From an uncultured Christensenellaceae bacterium (GTDB lineage Bacteria; Bacillota; Clostridia; Christensenellales; Borkfalkiaceae): a DNA stretch of 64,000 nt. Positions 7,721 through 14,935 of the stretch are shown here, in pieces (position 1 is the first letter of the stretch; the number at the start of each line of letters is the position of its first letter). Under the pieces are notes generated by a model that was not told the DNA's origin, searched no databases, and was given only the letters and a program-made list of their open reading frames with translations. The translations under genes and the position numbers were made by a program. Where the stretch lies: the NCBI GenBank assembly GCA_910587005.1, contig CAJULB010000005.1:1-64000 (forward strand), in the 5' to 3' direction.

Positions 7721-9052
7721 ATGCAGTTAAAGGATAACGGCAATCTTACCGGAGAAAAAACGGACGGGGAAGAAATTTCCGCCGGAATAACCGAAGCCGA
7801 AAAAACGGAAACTCCGCAGACGGAAGAAAGCGCGGAGGTGAATACACAAGCCTCCGAAACGCAAACCTCGGATACGGAAAACGCGGATACGCAAACCTCG
7901 GAGGAGGACGCGTTCAAAGACTTCGGCTCGGCTACGGTAGAACCGCCGAAAAAGAAAAAATACGGCTGGATAGGCACCGTACTGCTTTTGGTTGCAATCG
8001 GCTTGGGCATATGGGCAATGTTCGGCATCACGCACGAGGTTGCGGACGCGGAAACAACCCCCATATGGACGCTTGTCCGTCAAAGCAGCTGGGTATTTGC
8101 ATTAATTTGCCTTGCCGTGCTTTTGGGCATACTTGCTTTCGACTGGCTTAAATATTCGGTTATTATGAAAGCCACCACGGGTAAATTCAGTCCGCGCACA
8201 AGCTTAAAGGTTCAGCTTTTGGGCAAGTTTTACGATAACGTAACCCCTTTTGCCGTGGGCGGTCAGCCTATGCAGATTTATTATCTGCATAAAAAAGGAT
8301 ATTCGGGCGGAGTTTCAAGCGCGGTAGTGCTTATAAAATACTTCTGCAATATGACGTGTATGTGCCTTGTAAGTCTGTTGCTTATGGCTTGCAACACCCG
8401 CGTTTTAGGCGCGATAGAAACCGACTGGGTGCGCGTTTTAATTCACGTTGCCGCGTGGGTAGGGCTTGCGGTAAATATGTTTTTACCGCTTATGGTGCTG
8501 TTTTTCGTAATTTTTCCCAAATTTGCGCACAAGCTTGCGTCTTTTGTAATAGGTGCGGGCGCAAAGCTTAAAATAGTAAAAGACAAAGAAAAGACGATGG
8601 CAAAGGCGCTTAAAACGGTAAACGATTTCCGCGCCGCGTTCAAAATAATGGCTAAAAAGCCCGCGGAATTCGTTGCGCTTATACTTTTTTGCCTTATAGA
8701 AGAATGTTTAAGGTTCGCTTTGCCCTTTTTTGTAATGAAAATGTTCAACGGACTTGGTTCGGAGGCGGGCTTTTCAACCATGATAACCGTTATGGCGCTT
8801 AACGTGTTCGTAACGCAGAGCGTCTGCATAATACCCACCCCCGGCAACTCGGGCGCGATAGAAAGCATAGGCACAATCGCCTTTACCGCGGTAATAACCA
8901 ATTTGGGCGTGCTGGGCTGGTCGGTGCTGGTGTGGCGGTTTTTCGTGTTCTATATATATATAATAATAGGAATAGGCATAACCGTATTCGAGTTTATAAG
9001 AAAGCTTGTCCGCGGTAAACGGCAAAAAAGCCAAACGTCGGCGGGCGAATAA
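7721..9052 (+). CDS. YbhN/UPF0104-type flippase-like membrane protein
   Basis: The 443-residue protein starts behind AAAGGGAAG and has two parts. Residues 1-80 are acidic, with internal Thr-Gln-Thr-Ser-Glu repeats, and probably lie in the cytoplasm. The rest has about eight membrane helices with the family landmarks 'TPFAVGGQPMQIYYL' and 'IPTPGNSGAIE'. This is the transmembrane module shared with lysylphosphatidylglycerol synthase (MprF) and AglD, thought to move lipids across the membrane. There is no aminoacyl-transferase domain. The next gene is a glycosyltransferase 16 bases downstream, so the pair may make and export a glycolipid; that is inference. Confidence 0.85.
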   Translation: MQLKDNGNLTGEKTDGEEISAGITEAEKTETPQTEESAEVNTQASETQTSDTENADTQTSEEDAFKDFGSATVEPPKKKKYGWIGTVLLLVAIGLGIWAMFGITHEVADAETTPIWTLVRQSSWVFALICLAVLLGILAFDWLKYSVIMKATTGKFSPRTSLKVQLLGKFYDNVTPFAVGGQPMQIYYLHKKGYSGGVSSAVVLIKYFCNMTCMCLVSLLLMACNTRVLGAIETDWVRVLIHVAAWVGLAVNMFLPLMVLFFVIFPKFAHKLASFVIGAGAKLKIVKDKEKTMAKALKTVNDFRAAFKIMAKKPAEFVALILFCLIEECLRFALPFFVMKMFNGLGSEAGFSTMITVMALNVFVTQSVCIIPTPGNSGAIESIGTIAFTAVITNLGVLGWSVLVWRFFVFYIYIIIGIGITVFEFIRKLVRGKRQKSQTSAGE

Positions 9053-9068
9053 AAGTGATATTTAAATT

Positions 9069-10229
9069 ATGAAAGTGCTTGTTGTATTAGACAGCTTTTA
9101 CCCCAACGTTGACGGGCCTATCGAAGTGGTAGTAAGCGTAGCTAAAAAGTTCAAAGAAAAGGGCTTTGGCGAAATGGAATTGCTTGTGCCGAGCTATCCC
9201 GAAACGGTGGAAGTTGACGGTATAAAAATCAACCGCGTAATTTCGGTGCCCGCGGGCGACGGATACCGCGGAGCATTGCCTGCGCTTAGCGCAGGCGTTA
9301 AAAAGCTTATAAAAAAAGGCGGATTTGATATAATTCATCTGCACAGTCCGTTTACTTTGGGCAGATACGCGCTTAAAATCGGACATAAATGCGGGTTGCC
9401 TGTAATCTTTACAATGCATACCAAATTCCGCGACGAGTTTCAGCGCAGGTTAAAGAGCAGGCTTTTGCAGAAGTTTATGATGCGCTACATTATGGGGTGC
9501 ATAAACCGGTGCGACGTCGTTACCACCGTTTCTCAGGGTACGGTGGATACGCTCGGCGAGTACGGTTATAAGAATACGGCAAGCGTTAAGGTTATCCGCA
9601 ATGCAACGAGTATGCCCCCTTCTGCCGCCGATACCGAAAAGACAGCGGAATTAAAAAGCAGCTTCGCTGAAAACGGAGAAATAATATTTTCATACGTCGG
9701 CAGACTTGCGCAGACAAAGAATATTCAGTTCAGTCTGAAAGCTCTCGCTGAAGTCAAAAAACGCGGTTACGGCAATTTTAAATTTGTAATAGTAGGAAGC
9801 GGAGATTACGGAAGGACTTTAAAAAAACTTACGGAAGAACTCAATTTGACCGAAAACGTAATTTTTGCGGGTAAAATCACAGATAAAAAACTGCTTGCGT
9901 GTCACTATTCTGCATTCGACGCGTTGTTGTTTCCGTCGGTTTTCGACAATGCAAGCATAGTGATATTGGAGGCGGCGGCTAATTCGCTTCCCGTAATAAC
10001 TTATAAAGGGAGTTGTTCGGCTGAAAAAATTACCAACGGTGAAAGCGGGTTTGTATGGGATAACGACGCGGACGTCTGGACGGAAAATCTGATAAAGCTG
10101 ATAAACGAACCCGATTTGGCAAAAACGGCGGGCGAAGGCGCGCGTAAGCACGTGTATGCGGGCTGGGACGAAATTACAGAGGAGTACGCTTTGCTTTACG
10201 CGGACGTTTTAAAAGAGAGGACGCGCTGA
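9069..10229 (+). CDS. GT4-family glycosyltransferase
   Basis: The 386-residue protein has the GT-B fold of glycosyltransferase family 4. The N-domain opens 'VLVVLDSFYPNVDGPIEVV' and includes 'DIIHLHSPFTLGRYAL' and 'TVSQGTVDTL'. The C-domain includes 'SYVGRLAQTKNIQ' and the nucleotide-sugar site 'SIVILEAAA'. The first Glu of the usual E-x7-E motif reads as Asp ('FDNASIVILEA'). Such enzymes transfer sugars from NDP-sugars, often to diacylglycerol or other lipids at the membrane face. Its position directly after a lipid-flippase-like gene supports a glycolipid role but the substrate cannot be read from sequence. Confidence 0.88.
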   Translation: MKVLVVLDSFYPNVDGPIEVVVSVAKKFKEKGFGEMELLVPSYPETVEVDGIKINRVISVPAGDGYRGALPALSAGVKKLIKKGGFDIIHLHSPFTLGRYALKIGHKCGLPVIFTMHTKFRDEFQRRLKSRLLQKFMMRYIMGCINRCDVVTTVSQGTVDTLGEYGYKNTASVKVIRNATSMPPSAADTEKTAELKSSFAENGEIIFSYVGRLAQTKNIQFSLKALAEVKKRGYGNFKFVIVGSGDYGRTLKKLTEELNLTENVIFAGKITDKKLLACHYSAFDALLFPSVFDNASIVILEAAANSLPVITYKGSCSAEKITNGESGFVWDNDADVWTENLIKLINEPDLAKTAGEGARKHVYAGWDEITEEYALLYADVLKERTR

Positions 10230-10378
10230 TTAAAAGACGTTTTTATGCGAAAAACCGCAAAAATCTGCCAAAAAATGGCAATTTTCGTTAAAAAACGTGC
10301 GATTTTACGGCAATTTTAAAGGCTTTAAAAAATAATTTAAAATTTATAAAAAACTTTGAAAACCAAACACAAAACGGC

Positions 10379-10494
10379 TTGACAGAAATTTTATAAAATA
10401 ATAAAATAAGTTTACATTTAAAGAAGAAGTTAAGTAAAGCTCGTTTGAAGAGCTTCTCTGTGCAAGAGATTTCGAGAAATGAAAGGAGCAGACA
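10379..10494 (+). promoter_or_regulatory. rplM-rpsI promoter and structured leader
   Basis: TTGACA (10379-10384) and TAAAAT (10402-10407) are 17 bases apart. The transcript would begin near 10414 and its leader holds three small hairpins in a row: 10437-10442 with 10450-10455, about 10455-10459 with 10465-10469, and ATTT/AAAT around a CGAG loop just before the GAAAGGAG site. Many Firmicutes use a leader RNA upstream of rplM for autoregulation by a ribosomal protein. Whether this is that element needs a covariance-model search. Confidence 0.55.
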
Positions 10495-10926
10495 ATGAAA
10501 ACCTACATGGCAAAGGCGGAAACGGTTGAAAGAAAATGGTACGTCGTCGACGCAACCGGCGTTCCCCTCGGCAGACTTGCGTCTAAGGTAGCTGCCATAC
10601 TTCGCGGCAAAAACAAACCCACGTTTACACCCAACGTTGATACGGGCGATTTCGTCATAGTTATCAATACCGATAAGGTAGTGCTTACCGGTAAAAAGCT
10701 TGACGATAAATTTTACAGATACCACACCGGCTATATCGGCGGGTTGAAGGAAGTTTCCTATAAAAAACTGCTTGCGGAAAAGAGCGACCTTGCCGTATAC
10801 GAAGCGGTGCGCGGTATGCTTCCCAAAAATTCGCTCGGCAGAGATATGGTTAAAAAGCTCAAGGTTTACAAGGGCGGCGAACATAACCACGCGGCGCAGA
10901 AGCCCGAAGAATTAAAATTATTTTAA
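10495..10926 (+). CDS. rplM: 50S ribosomal protein L13
   Basis: The 143-residue protein is a normal-length L13, an early-assembly protein of the large subunit. Recognisable segments are 'WYVVDATGVPLGRLAS', 'RGKNKPTFTPNVDTGDFVIVIN', 'YRHTGYIGGLKE'-type and 'AVRGMLPKNSLGRDM', followed by 'KVYKGGEHNHAAQKPE'. The start follows GAAAGGAG. It is followed by rpsI after 21 bases, the standard L13-S9 operon of bacteria. Confidence 0.98.
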   Translation: MKTYMAKAETVERKWYVVDATGVPLGRLASKVAAILRGKNKPTFTPNVDTGDFVIVINTDKVVLTGKKLDDKFYRYHTGYIGGLKEVSYKKLLAEKSDLAVYEAVRGMLPKNSLGRDMVKKLKVYKGGEHNHAAQKPEELKLF

Positions 10927-10947
10927 AGGTGAGAGGTAGATTTATTT

Positions 10948-11361
10948 ATGGCAAAGGCTAATTTAAAGAAAAAACTCCAGTTCTGGGGAACGGGCAGAAG
11001 AAAAAAGGCTATCGCCCGCGTCCGCCTCATTCCCGCAGGTACGGGCACCATTGAAATAAATGAAAGAGCATTCGAGGACTATTTCCCTCAGGACGTGCTT
11101 CGCTACGTCGTAAAACAGCCCCTCGCGCTTTTGGGCGTTGAAAGCAAGTATGACGTGCTTGTAAACGTCTACGGCGGCGGTTATACCGGTCAGGCGGGCG
11201 CTATCCGTTTGGGCATCGCGCGTGCGCTGTTGCAGGCTGAAGAAAGCTCGCGTCCCGCGCTCAAAAAAGCAGGTTTCTTAACCCGCGACCCGAGAGTAAA
11301 GGAGAGAAAGAAGTACGGCTTGAAGAAGGCGCGCAAGGCTCCTCAGTTCTCAAAGAGATAA
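10948..11361 (+). CDS. rpsI: 30S ribosomal protein S9
   Basis: The 137-residue S9 has the family opening 'FWGTGRRKKAIARVRL', the middle 'VNVYGGGYTGQAGAIRLGIARAL', and the basic tail 'TRDPRVKERKKYGLKKARKAPQFSKR' whose last residues contact P-site tRNA. It is the second gene of the rplM operon and is followed by a terminator. Confidence 0.98.
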   Translation: MAKANLKKKLQFWGTGRRKKAIARVRLIPAGTGTIEINERAFEDYFPQDVLRYVVKQPLALLGVESKYDVLVNVYGGGYTGQAGAIRLGIARALLQAEESSRPALKKAGFLTRDPRVKERKKYGLKKARKAPQFSKR

Positions 11362-11381
11362 TTTTTATACAAAAAAGTTGC

Positions 11382-11417
11382 AAACGGAAGGTTTTTATGG
11401 AACTTTCCGTTTTTTTA
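11382..11417 (+). terminator. terminator of the rplM-rpsI operon
   Basis: AACGGAA (from 11383) pairs with TTCCGTT and is followed by seven T residues. Confidence 0.8.
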
Positions 11418-11726
11418 TGGCGAAAAATGTAGTGTGAAAAATGTCTGAAAAGCACTTTGTTTGTCGAAACGCGTCGAACGAGCATAAAATATGAAATTTA
11501 TAGTTGAGTTTAACGCGCGCGTATGATACACTTAGTTTGTAAGCAAAGACCGATAGCTTCAATAATAAAAACTTTTGTTTATAGGTTTGGGGTTCAGCGC
11601 TGTCCCAAAAAAGGTAGGTTAAATTATTCGTTCGGTTTGAGGTTGCAATAGCGGGGCGCTCCTTTTCGGAAGCCGCTTCAAAAATACGGAAGCTTTAAGC
11701 TTTTAATCACTTAGGAGGAAGTAAAA
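11418..11726 (+). ncRNA. candidate structured leader or small RNA, unassigned
   Basis: No coding frame of note is present. A TATGAT box at 11522-11527 could start a transcript. The region about 11531-11706 has complementary ends (AGCTTC near 11546 with GAAGCT near 11692, and AAGC/AAAG with CTTT/GCTT). Inside are a TGGG...CCCA hairpin near 11587-11606 and an AGCGG...CCGCT hairpin near 11650-11677. It leads straight into a strong AGGAGG site and a small TTG-started gene. I compared it by eye with 6S, SRP, tmRNA, T-box and common riboswitch cores and found no match. Confidence 0.35.
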
Positions 11727-11888
11727 TTGCAAACAAACGTAATCGGTTACGACCGTGAAGAACTGTTACACAACGCGCTGGCGGAAATTGAAGACCGCCT
11801 TAAAGGGAAACAAACACCGAAAGAAAGGGTGGACACTCTTATCGAACATATGCTGATTTTAAAAGAATTGGCGGAGTTAAATTTTTAA
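11727..11888 (+). CDS. small hypothetical protein, TTG start
   Basis: A 53-residue frame begins with TTG at 11727, eight bases after a perfect AGGAGG (11713-11718), and is followed within 15 bases by a strong terminator. This placement makes it convincing despite its size. The product is charged and predicted helical ('REELLHNALAEIEDRLKGK', 'DTLIEHMLILKELAELNF'), with the two-helix size of small sporulation phosphatases such as Spo0E. However, I do not see the SQELD signature of that family, so I assign no function. Confidence 0.55.
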   Translation: MQTNVIGYDREELLHNALAEIEDRLKGKQTPKERVDTLIEHMLILKELAELNF

Positions 11889-11902
11889 ATACAGTAAACG
11901 TA

Positions 11903-11940
11903 CCCCGAAGCGTATAAAATTGCGCTTCGGGGCTTTGCTT
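11903..11940 (+). terminator. intrinsic terminator
   Basis: A 10-bp perfect stem (CCCCGAAGCG, 11903-11912, with 11923-11932) is followed by CTTTGCTTGTCTTTT. Confidence 0.8.
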
Positions 11941-11979
11941 GTCTTTTGGTGAAATATTAATTTTACCGAACAAAAATAA

Positions 11980-12071
11980 TAGACACTATGTCTAATTTCT
12001 GTTTTATAAAGATAACAATGCGTAAAGGTTTTAAAATTTCTATTGACAAAGCGGTATATAAAATAATATTC
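11980..12071 (+). promoter_or_regulatory. operator-like palindrome and promoter before the lipoprotein gene
   Basis: A perfect 6-3-6 palindrome, TAGACA-CTA-TGTCTA, lies at 11980-11994. It is followed by TTGACA at 12043-12048 and a TA-rich stretch with TAATAT at 12064-12069; the 15-base spacing is short. A regulator binding the palindrome is inferred only. Confidence 0.4.
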
Positions 12072-12109
12072 TGTATATGAAGATGTAAATTTCAGTAGAG
12101 GAGTTTTTT

Positions 12110-12529
12110 ATGCAAAAGGTTAAATCAAGCGTTAAAAAAGCGGTTTTATGCGCGGGAATGCTATTGTTGACGCTAATTCTGTGCATCGGTTTTTCGGGGT
12201 GCGCGGTAAACGTTTCCGGTAAAACGTTCGTATACGAAAAATACGAAGTTAAGTACGACGATTCCGTAAGCGAGGACGCGCAGAAATTATACGAAGCGAC
12301 TTTGGTGGCGGCGAAAAAGGTTTGGGAGCTAAACAAATTTACGTTCGGCGAGGACGGTAAAGTGACGGGTACGGCGTTAGGCAGTTATACGCAGGACGGT
12401 AGCAAGCTTACTGTAAGCATGGGCGATACCGTGTTGCGCGAGTTCACCGTTTCGGGCAAAAAGCTGAAAGAAAACGTTTCCGCACCCGACGGCATAACCG
12501 TAACGGTTATCTATTGTATTCAGGAATAA
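12110..12529 (+). CDS. small secreted lipoprotein
   Basis: The 139-residue protein begins with a basic N-terminus, a hydrophobic stretch (about residues 10-27) and a lipobox 'GFSGC' near residue 31, so it should be lipid-anchored outside the membrane. The mature part has a pattern like small beta-barrel lipocalin-type proteins ('GKTFVYEKYEVKYDD', 'FTFGEDGKVTGTALGSYTQDGSKLTVS'), a layout common in uncharacterised Firmicute lipoproteins. AGAGGAG precedes the start. It is followed by a membrane protein gene after 20 bases, probably in one operon. Confidence 0.8.
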   Translation: MQKVKSSVKKAVLCAGMLLLTLILCIGFSGCAVNVSGKTFVYEKYEVKYDDSVSEDAQKLYEATLVAAKKVWELNKFTFGEDGKVTGTALGSYTQDGSKLTVSMGDTVLREFTVSGKKLKENVSAPDGITVTVIYCIQE

Positions 12530-12549
12530 TTTAAAGGAGAATATATTTT

Positions 12550-13044
12550 ATGGCAAAGAAAAAATTCAAGCTGGATTTGGGCAAAATTTTAACGCTTGCC
12601 GCAATGGTTTTGGCGCTGGTCGCATTCTTTATGATGTTTGCGCCCGCGGTTGAAGACAAGCTTACAACCACGTATTCAGGCGCGCAGGTTGCTTTCGGAT
12701 ACAGTAAAAATTCTACTAAAATACTTGTATTTTCCGCGTATTTTATTCCTTATCTGCTTTTAATTATAGGGCTTGTATTCAGCGTGCTTGCGGTTTTGGG
12801 CATACTTCCCAAATTTTCAAAGTTCGTTTCCGCGGGTTGCTATATCGCGGCGGGCGTTTTGCTGTTCCTTGCCGTTCAGATGGCTACGCCTTCCGTAACC
12901 GACAAGCTCGGCGATAACATTAAAAACGAAACTATCAAAAATTTCAGAAGTTCTCTCACGCTTTCCTACGGCGCGATTGTTTCGGGAATATTCGGGCTTT
13001 TAGCGGGAATTGCCGCGGCTATGCCCGTATTCTTAAAAAAATAA
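12550..13044 (+). CDS. hypothetical four-helix membrane protein
   Basis: The 164-residue protein has four hydrophobic segments (about 11-30, 57-85, 92-110 and 138-160) and a lysine-rich N-terminus 'MAKKKFKLDLGK'. An AAAGGAG site precedes the ATG. It follows the lipoprotein gene and ends before a terminator. The family is unknown to me. Confidence 0.75.
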   Translation: MAKKKFKLDLGKILTLAAMVLALVAFFMMFAPAVEDKLTTTYSGAQVAFGYSKNSTKILVFSAYFIPYLLLIIGLVFSVLAVLGILPKFSKFVSAGCYIAAGVLLFLAVQMATPSVTDKLGDNIKNETIKNFRSSLTLSYGAIVSGIFGLLAGIAAAMPVFLKK

Positions 13045-13067
13045 AACTTTAACTCCATTTGTTTTTT

Positions 13068-13108
13068 GCTCCGTCTGCGTGCTTCATCCCGTGGGCGGAG
13101 CTTTTTTG
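13068..13108 (+). terminator. intrinsic terminator
   Basis: GCTCCG (13068-13073) pairs with CGGAGC (13096-13101) across a partly paired interior, then six T residues. Confidence 0.75.
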
Positions 13109-13272
13109 TACTTAAAGTTTAATTTGCAACAAAATTCGTAAAATTTTTTCATTATCGTATTGATTTTTCACAGCCGATGTTTTATAATAAAAAGCGGTTT
13201 TGCAGGCGTGTTTTTTTGTACCTGTATATACAAATTTTAATCATTTCGTAAAATATCAGGGGGAATTTCACT

Positions 13273-14511
13273 ATGAAAAACGTAATTGTCGGACAATCGG
13301 GCGGGCCTACGTCCGTAATTAATTCTTCGCTTCTCGGCGTGTATAAAACCGCAAAGGACAGAGGTGCGGACAAGGTTTACGGAATGGTTCACGGCATAAA
13401 AGGACTGCTGGATAGGGATGTTGTAGATTTATCTACGCGCATTAAAAACGATTTGGATATGGACTTGTTAAAGAGAACTCCGTCCTCGTTCCTCGGCTCG
13501 TGCCGATATAAACTGCCCGATATTCATGGCAACGAAAAAACATACGATAAAATTTTCGCAATTTTAAAAGAGCTGGATATTTACGCGTTTTTCTATATAG
13601 GCGGCAACGATTCTATGGACACGATTATGCGACTTACCGACTACGGCGCTAAAATCAAAAGCCCTATCCGCTTTATAGGCGTTCCCAAAACAATAGATAA
13701 CGATTTGGCTATCACCGACCACACGCCCGGCTTCGGCAGCGCCGCCAAATATATTGCGGCAACCACAAAGGAAATTATCCGCGACGGGCTTGTATACGAT
13801 TATCCCGTAGTTTCCGTTATCGAGGTAATGGGCAGAAACGCGGGCTGGCTTACCGCGGCGACCGCGCTTGCAAAGGGCGAGGACTGCGAGGGGGTTGACC
13901 TTATTTATCTGCCCGAGGTTACGTTTGACGTGGATAAATTCGTCAAGGACGTCGGCAAGCTTTTAAAGGAAGAGCGCTCGGTGGTTATTGCCGTTTCCGA
14001 GGGCGTGAAAGTCGCCGACGGAAGATACGTCTGCGAGCTGAGCGACCACGTCGATTACGTTGACGCGTTCGGACATAAACAGTTGGCGGGCACCGCAAGA
14101 TTTTTAGCGGGAAAAATCGCGGAAAAGTACGGCGTTAAGACAAGGGCTATCGAGCTTTCGTCCTTACAGCGCTGTGCGGCGCACATTCAGGCGCGTATCG
14201 ACGTGACCGAAGCGTTCAACTGCGGCGGCGCGGGCGTAAAAGCCGCGTTCGAGGGCAAGAACGGGCAGGTTATCACATTAAAACGCGTTTCCGAAGACCC
14301 GTATATGTGTATAACCGAGGAGGCGGACGTTCACCTTATAGCCAACGTGGAAAAGAAGGTTCCGCGCGAATGGATAAACGACGAGGGCGCCAACGTAAAG
14401 CCCGAGCTTGTCCATTACATAATGCCGCTTATACAGGCGGAAATTACGCCGCTTTGGATAAACGGTTTGCCCCGCCATATACGTTTGCATACTAAGTCTA
14501 CTATAAAGTAA
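13273..14511 (+). CDS. pfp: 6-phosphofructokinase, PPi-dependent type
   Basis: The 412-residue enzyme phosphorylates fructose 6-phosphate in glycolysis and can run in reverse. The phosphoryl-donor loop reads 'IGGNDSMD', and the catalytic segment reads 'GVPKTIDNDL'. The Lys before TIDND, and a non-Gly residue after GGN, are the hallmarks of PPi-using rather than ATP-using enzymes. 'VMGRNAGWLTAA' is the substrate-binding motif. It also has the longer length of this group (ATP-PFK is about 320). A GGGGG site precedes the ATG. PPi-PFK is common in anaerobes because it saves ATP. Donor choice is inferred from motifs. Confidence 0.92.
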   Translation: MKNVIVGQSGGPTSVINSSLLGVYKTAKDRGADKVYGMVHGIKGLLDRDVVDLSTRIKNDLDMDLLKRTPSSFLGSCRYKLPDIHGNEKTYDKIFAILKELDIYAFFYIGGNDSMDTIMRLTDYGAKIKSPIRFIGVPKTIDNDLAITDHTPGFGSAAKYIAATTKEIIRDGLVYDYPVVSVIEVMGRNAGWLTAATALAKGEDCEGVDLIYLPEVTFDVDKFVKDVGKLLKEERSVVIAVSEGVKVADGRYVCELSDHVDYVDAFGHKQLAGTARFLAGKIAEKYGVKTRAIELSSLQRCAAHIQARIDVTEAFNCGGAGVKAAFEGKNGQVITLKRVSEDPYMCITEEADVHLIANVEKKVPREWINDEGANVKPELVHYIMPLIQAEITPLWINGLPRHIRLHTKSTIK

Positions 14512-14535
14512 ACCTTATATAAACGTCGTATATTA

Positions 14536-14567
14536 ACCCGCCGCGGTGACGCGGCGGTTATTTTTTG
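14536..14567 (+). terminator. terminator after the phosphofructokinase gene
   Basis: CCGCCGC (14538-14544) pairs with GCGGCGG (14551-14557) and is followed by TTATTTTTTG. It overlaps the 3' end of the converging small gene. Confidence 0.85.
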
Positions 14568-14806
14568 TTCCTGACGCGGTTTGAAATCGCCTCGTGCCGT
14601 TCGAGCACCGAAGCCATAACGTTCGGGTATGTAGTTTGCGGTTCGTTAGCAACCGTCGGTTTTGCCGAGGCGAATTGCGTTGTGTCAGCCGATTGTTCGT
14701 TAAAACTGTTTTCCGCGCCCGCGTTTGCCTCCGGTTGTCTGGGGGCGGGTTTTGCCGAAAGGCTGTTTAAAGCGTTAAGTAAATTCAAAAGAGCGAATTT
14801 TTCCAA
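14558..14806 (-). CDS. small hypothetical protein, TTG start
   Basis: The 82-residue frame starts with TTG at 14806-14804, preceded by AAGGAAAA. The N-terminus 'KFALLNLLNALNSL' is an amphipathic helix, the middle is a low-complexity Ala/Pro/Glu/Thr/Asn linker, and the C-terminus 'MASVLERHEAISNRVRNKK' is a basic helix. This helix-linker-helix shape recurs in small spore-associated or adaptor proteins, but I recognise no family. It converges with the phosphofructokinase gene. Confidence 0.5.
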   Translation of the reverse strand: MEKFALLNLLNALNSLSAKPAPRQPEANAGAENSFNEQSADTTQFASAKPTVANEPQTTYPNVMASVLERHEAISNRVRNKK

Positions 14807-14935
14807 GATTTATTTTCCTTTTTTGCTGTTTTTTTTAAAATCGAGCAATTTTTTATTGATTAAAAATTGTATTTGGTGTATAATCACTAATGCTTGAATT
14901 ATATTCCAAAGCTATATCCTTTACGGAGTTTTTAT

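Noticed and set aside
11531..11706. 6S RNA
   Set aside because: Length and closing complementarity fit, but I could not recognise the conserved core or a good promoter with -35 box, so it is left as an unassigned leader.
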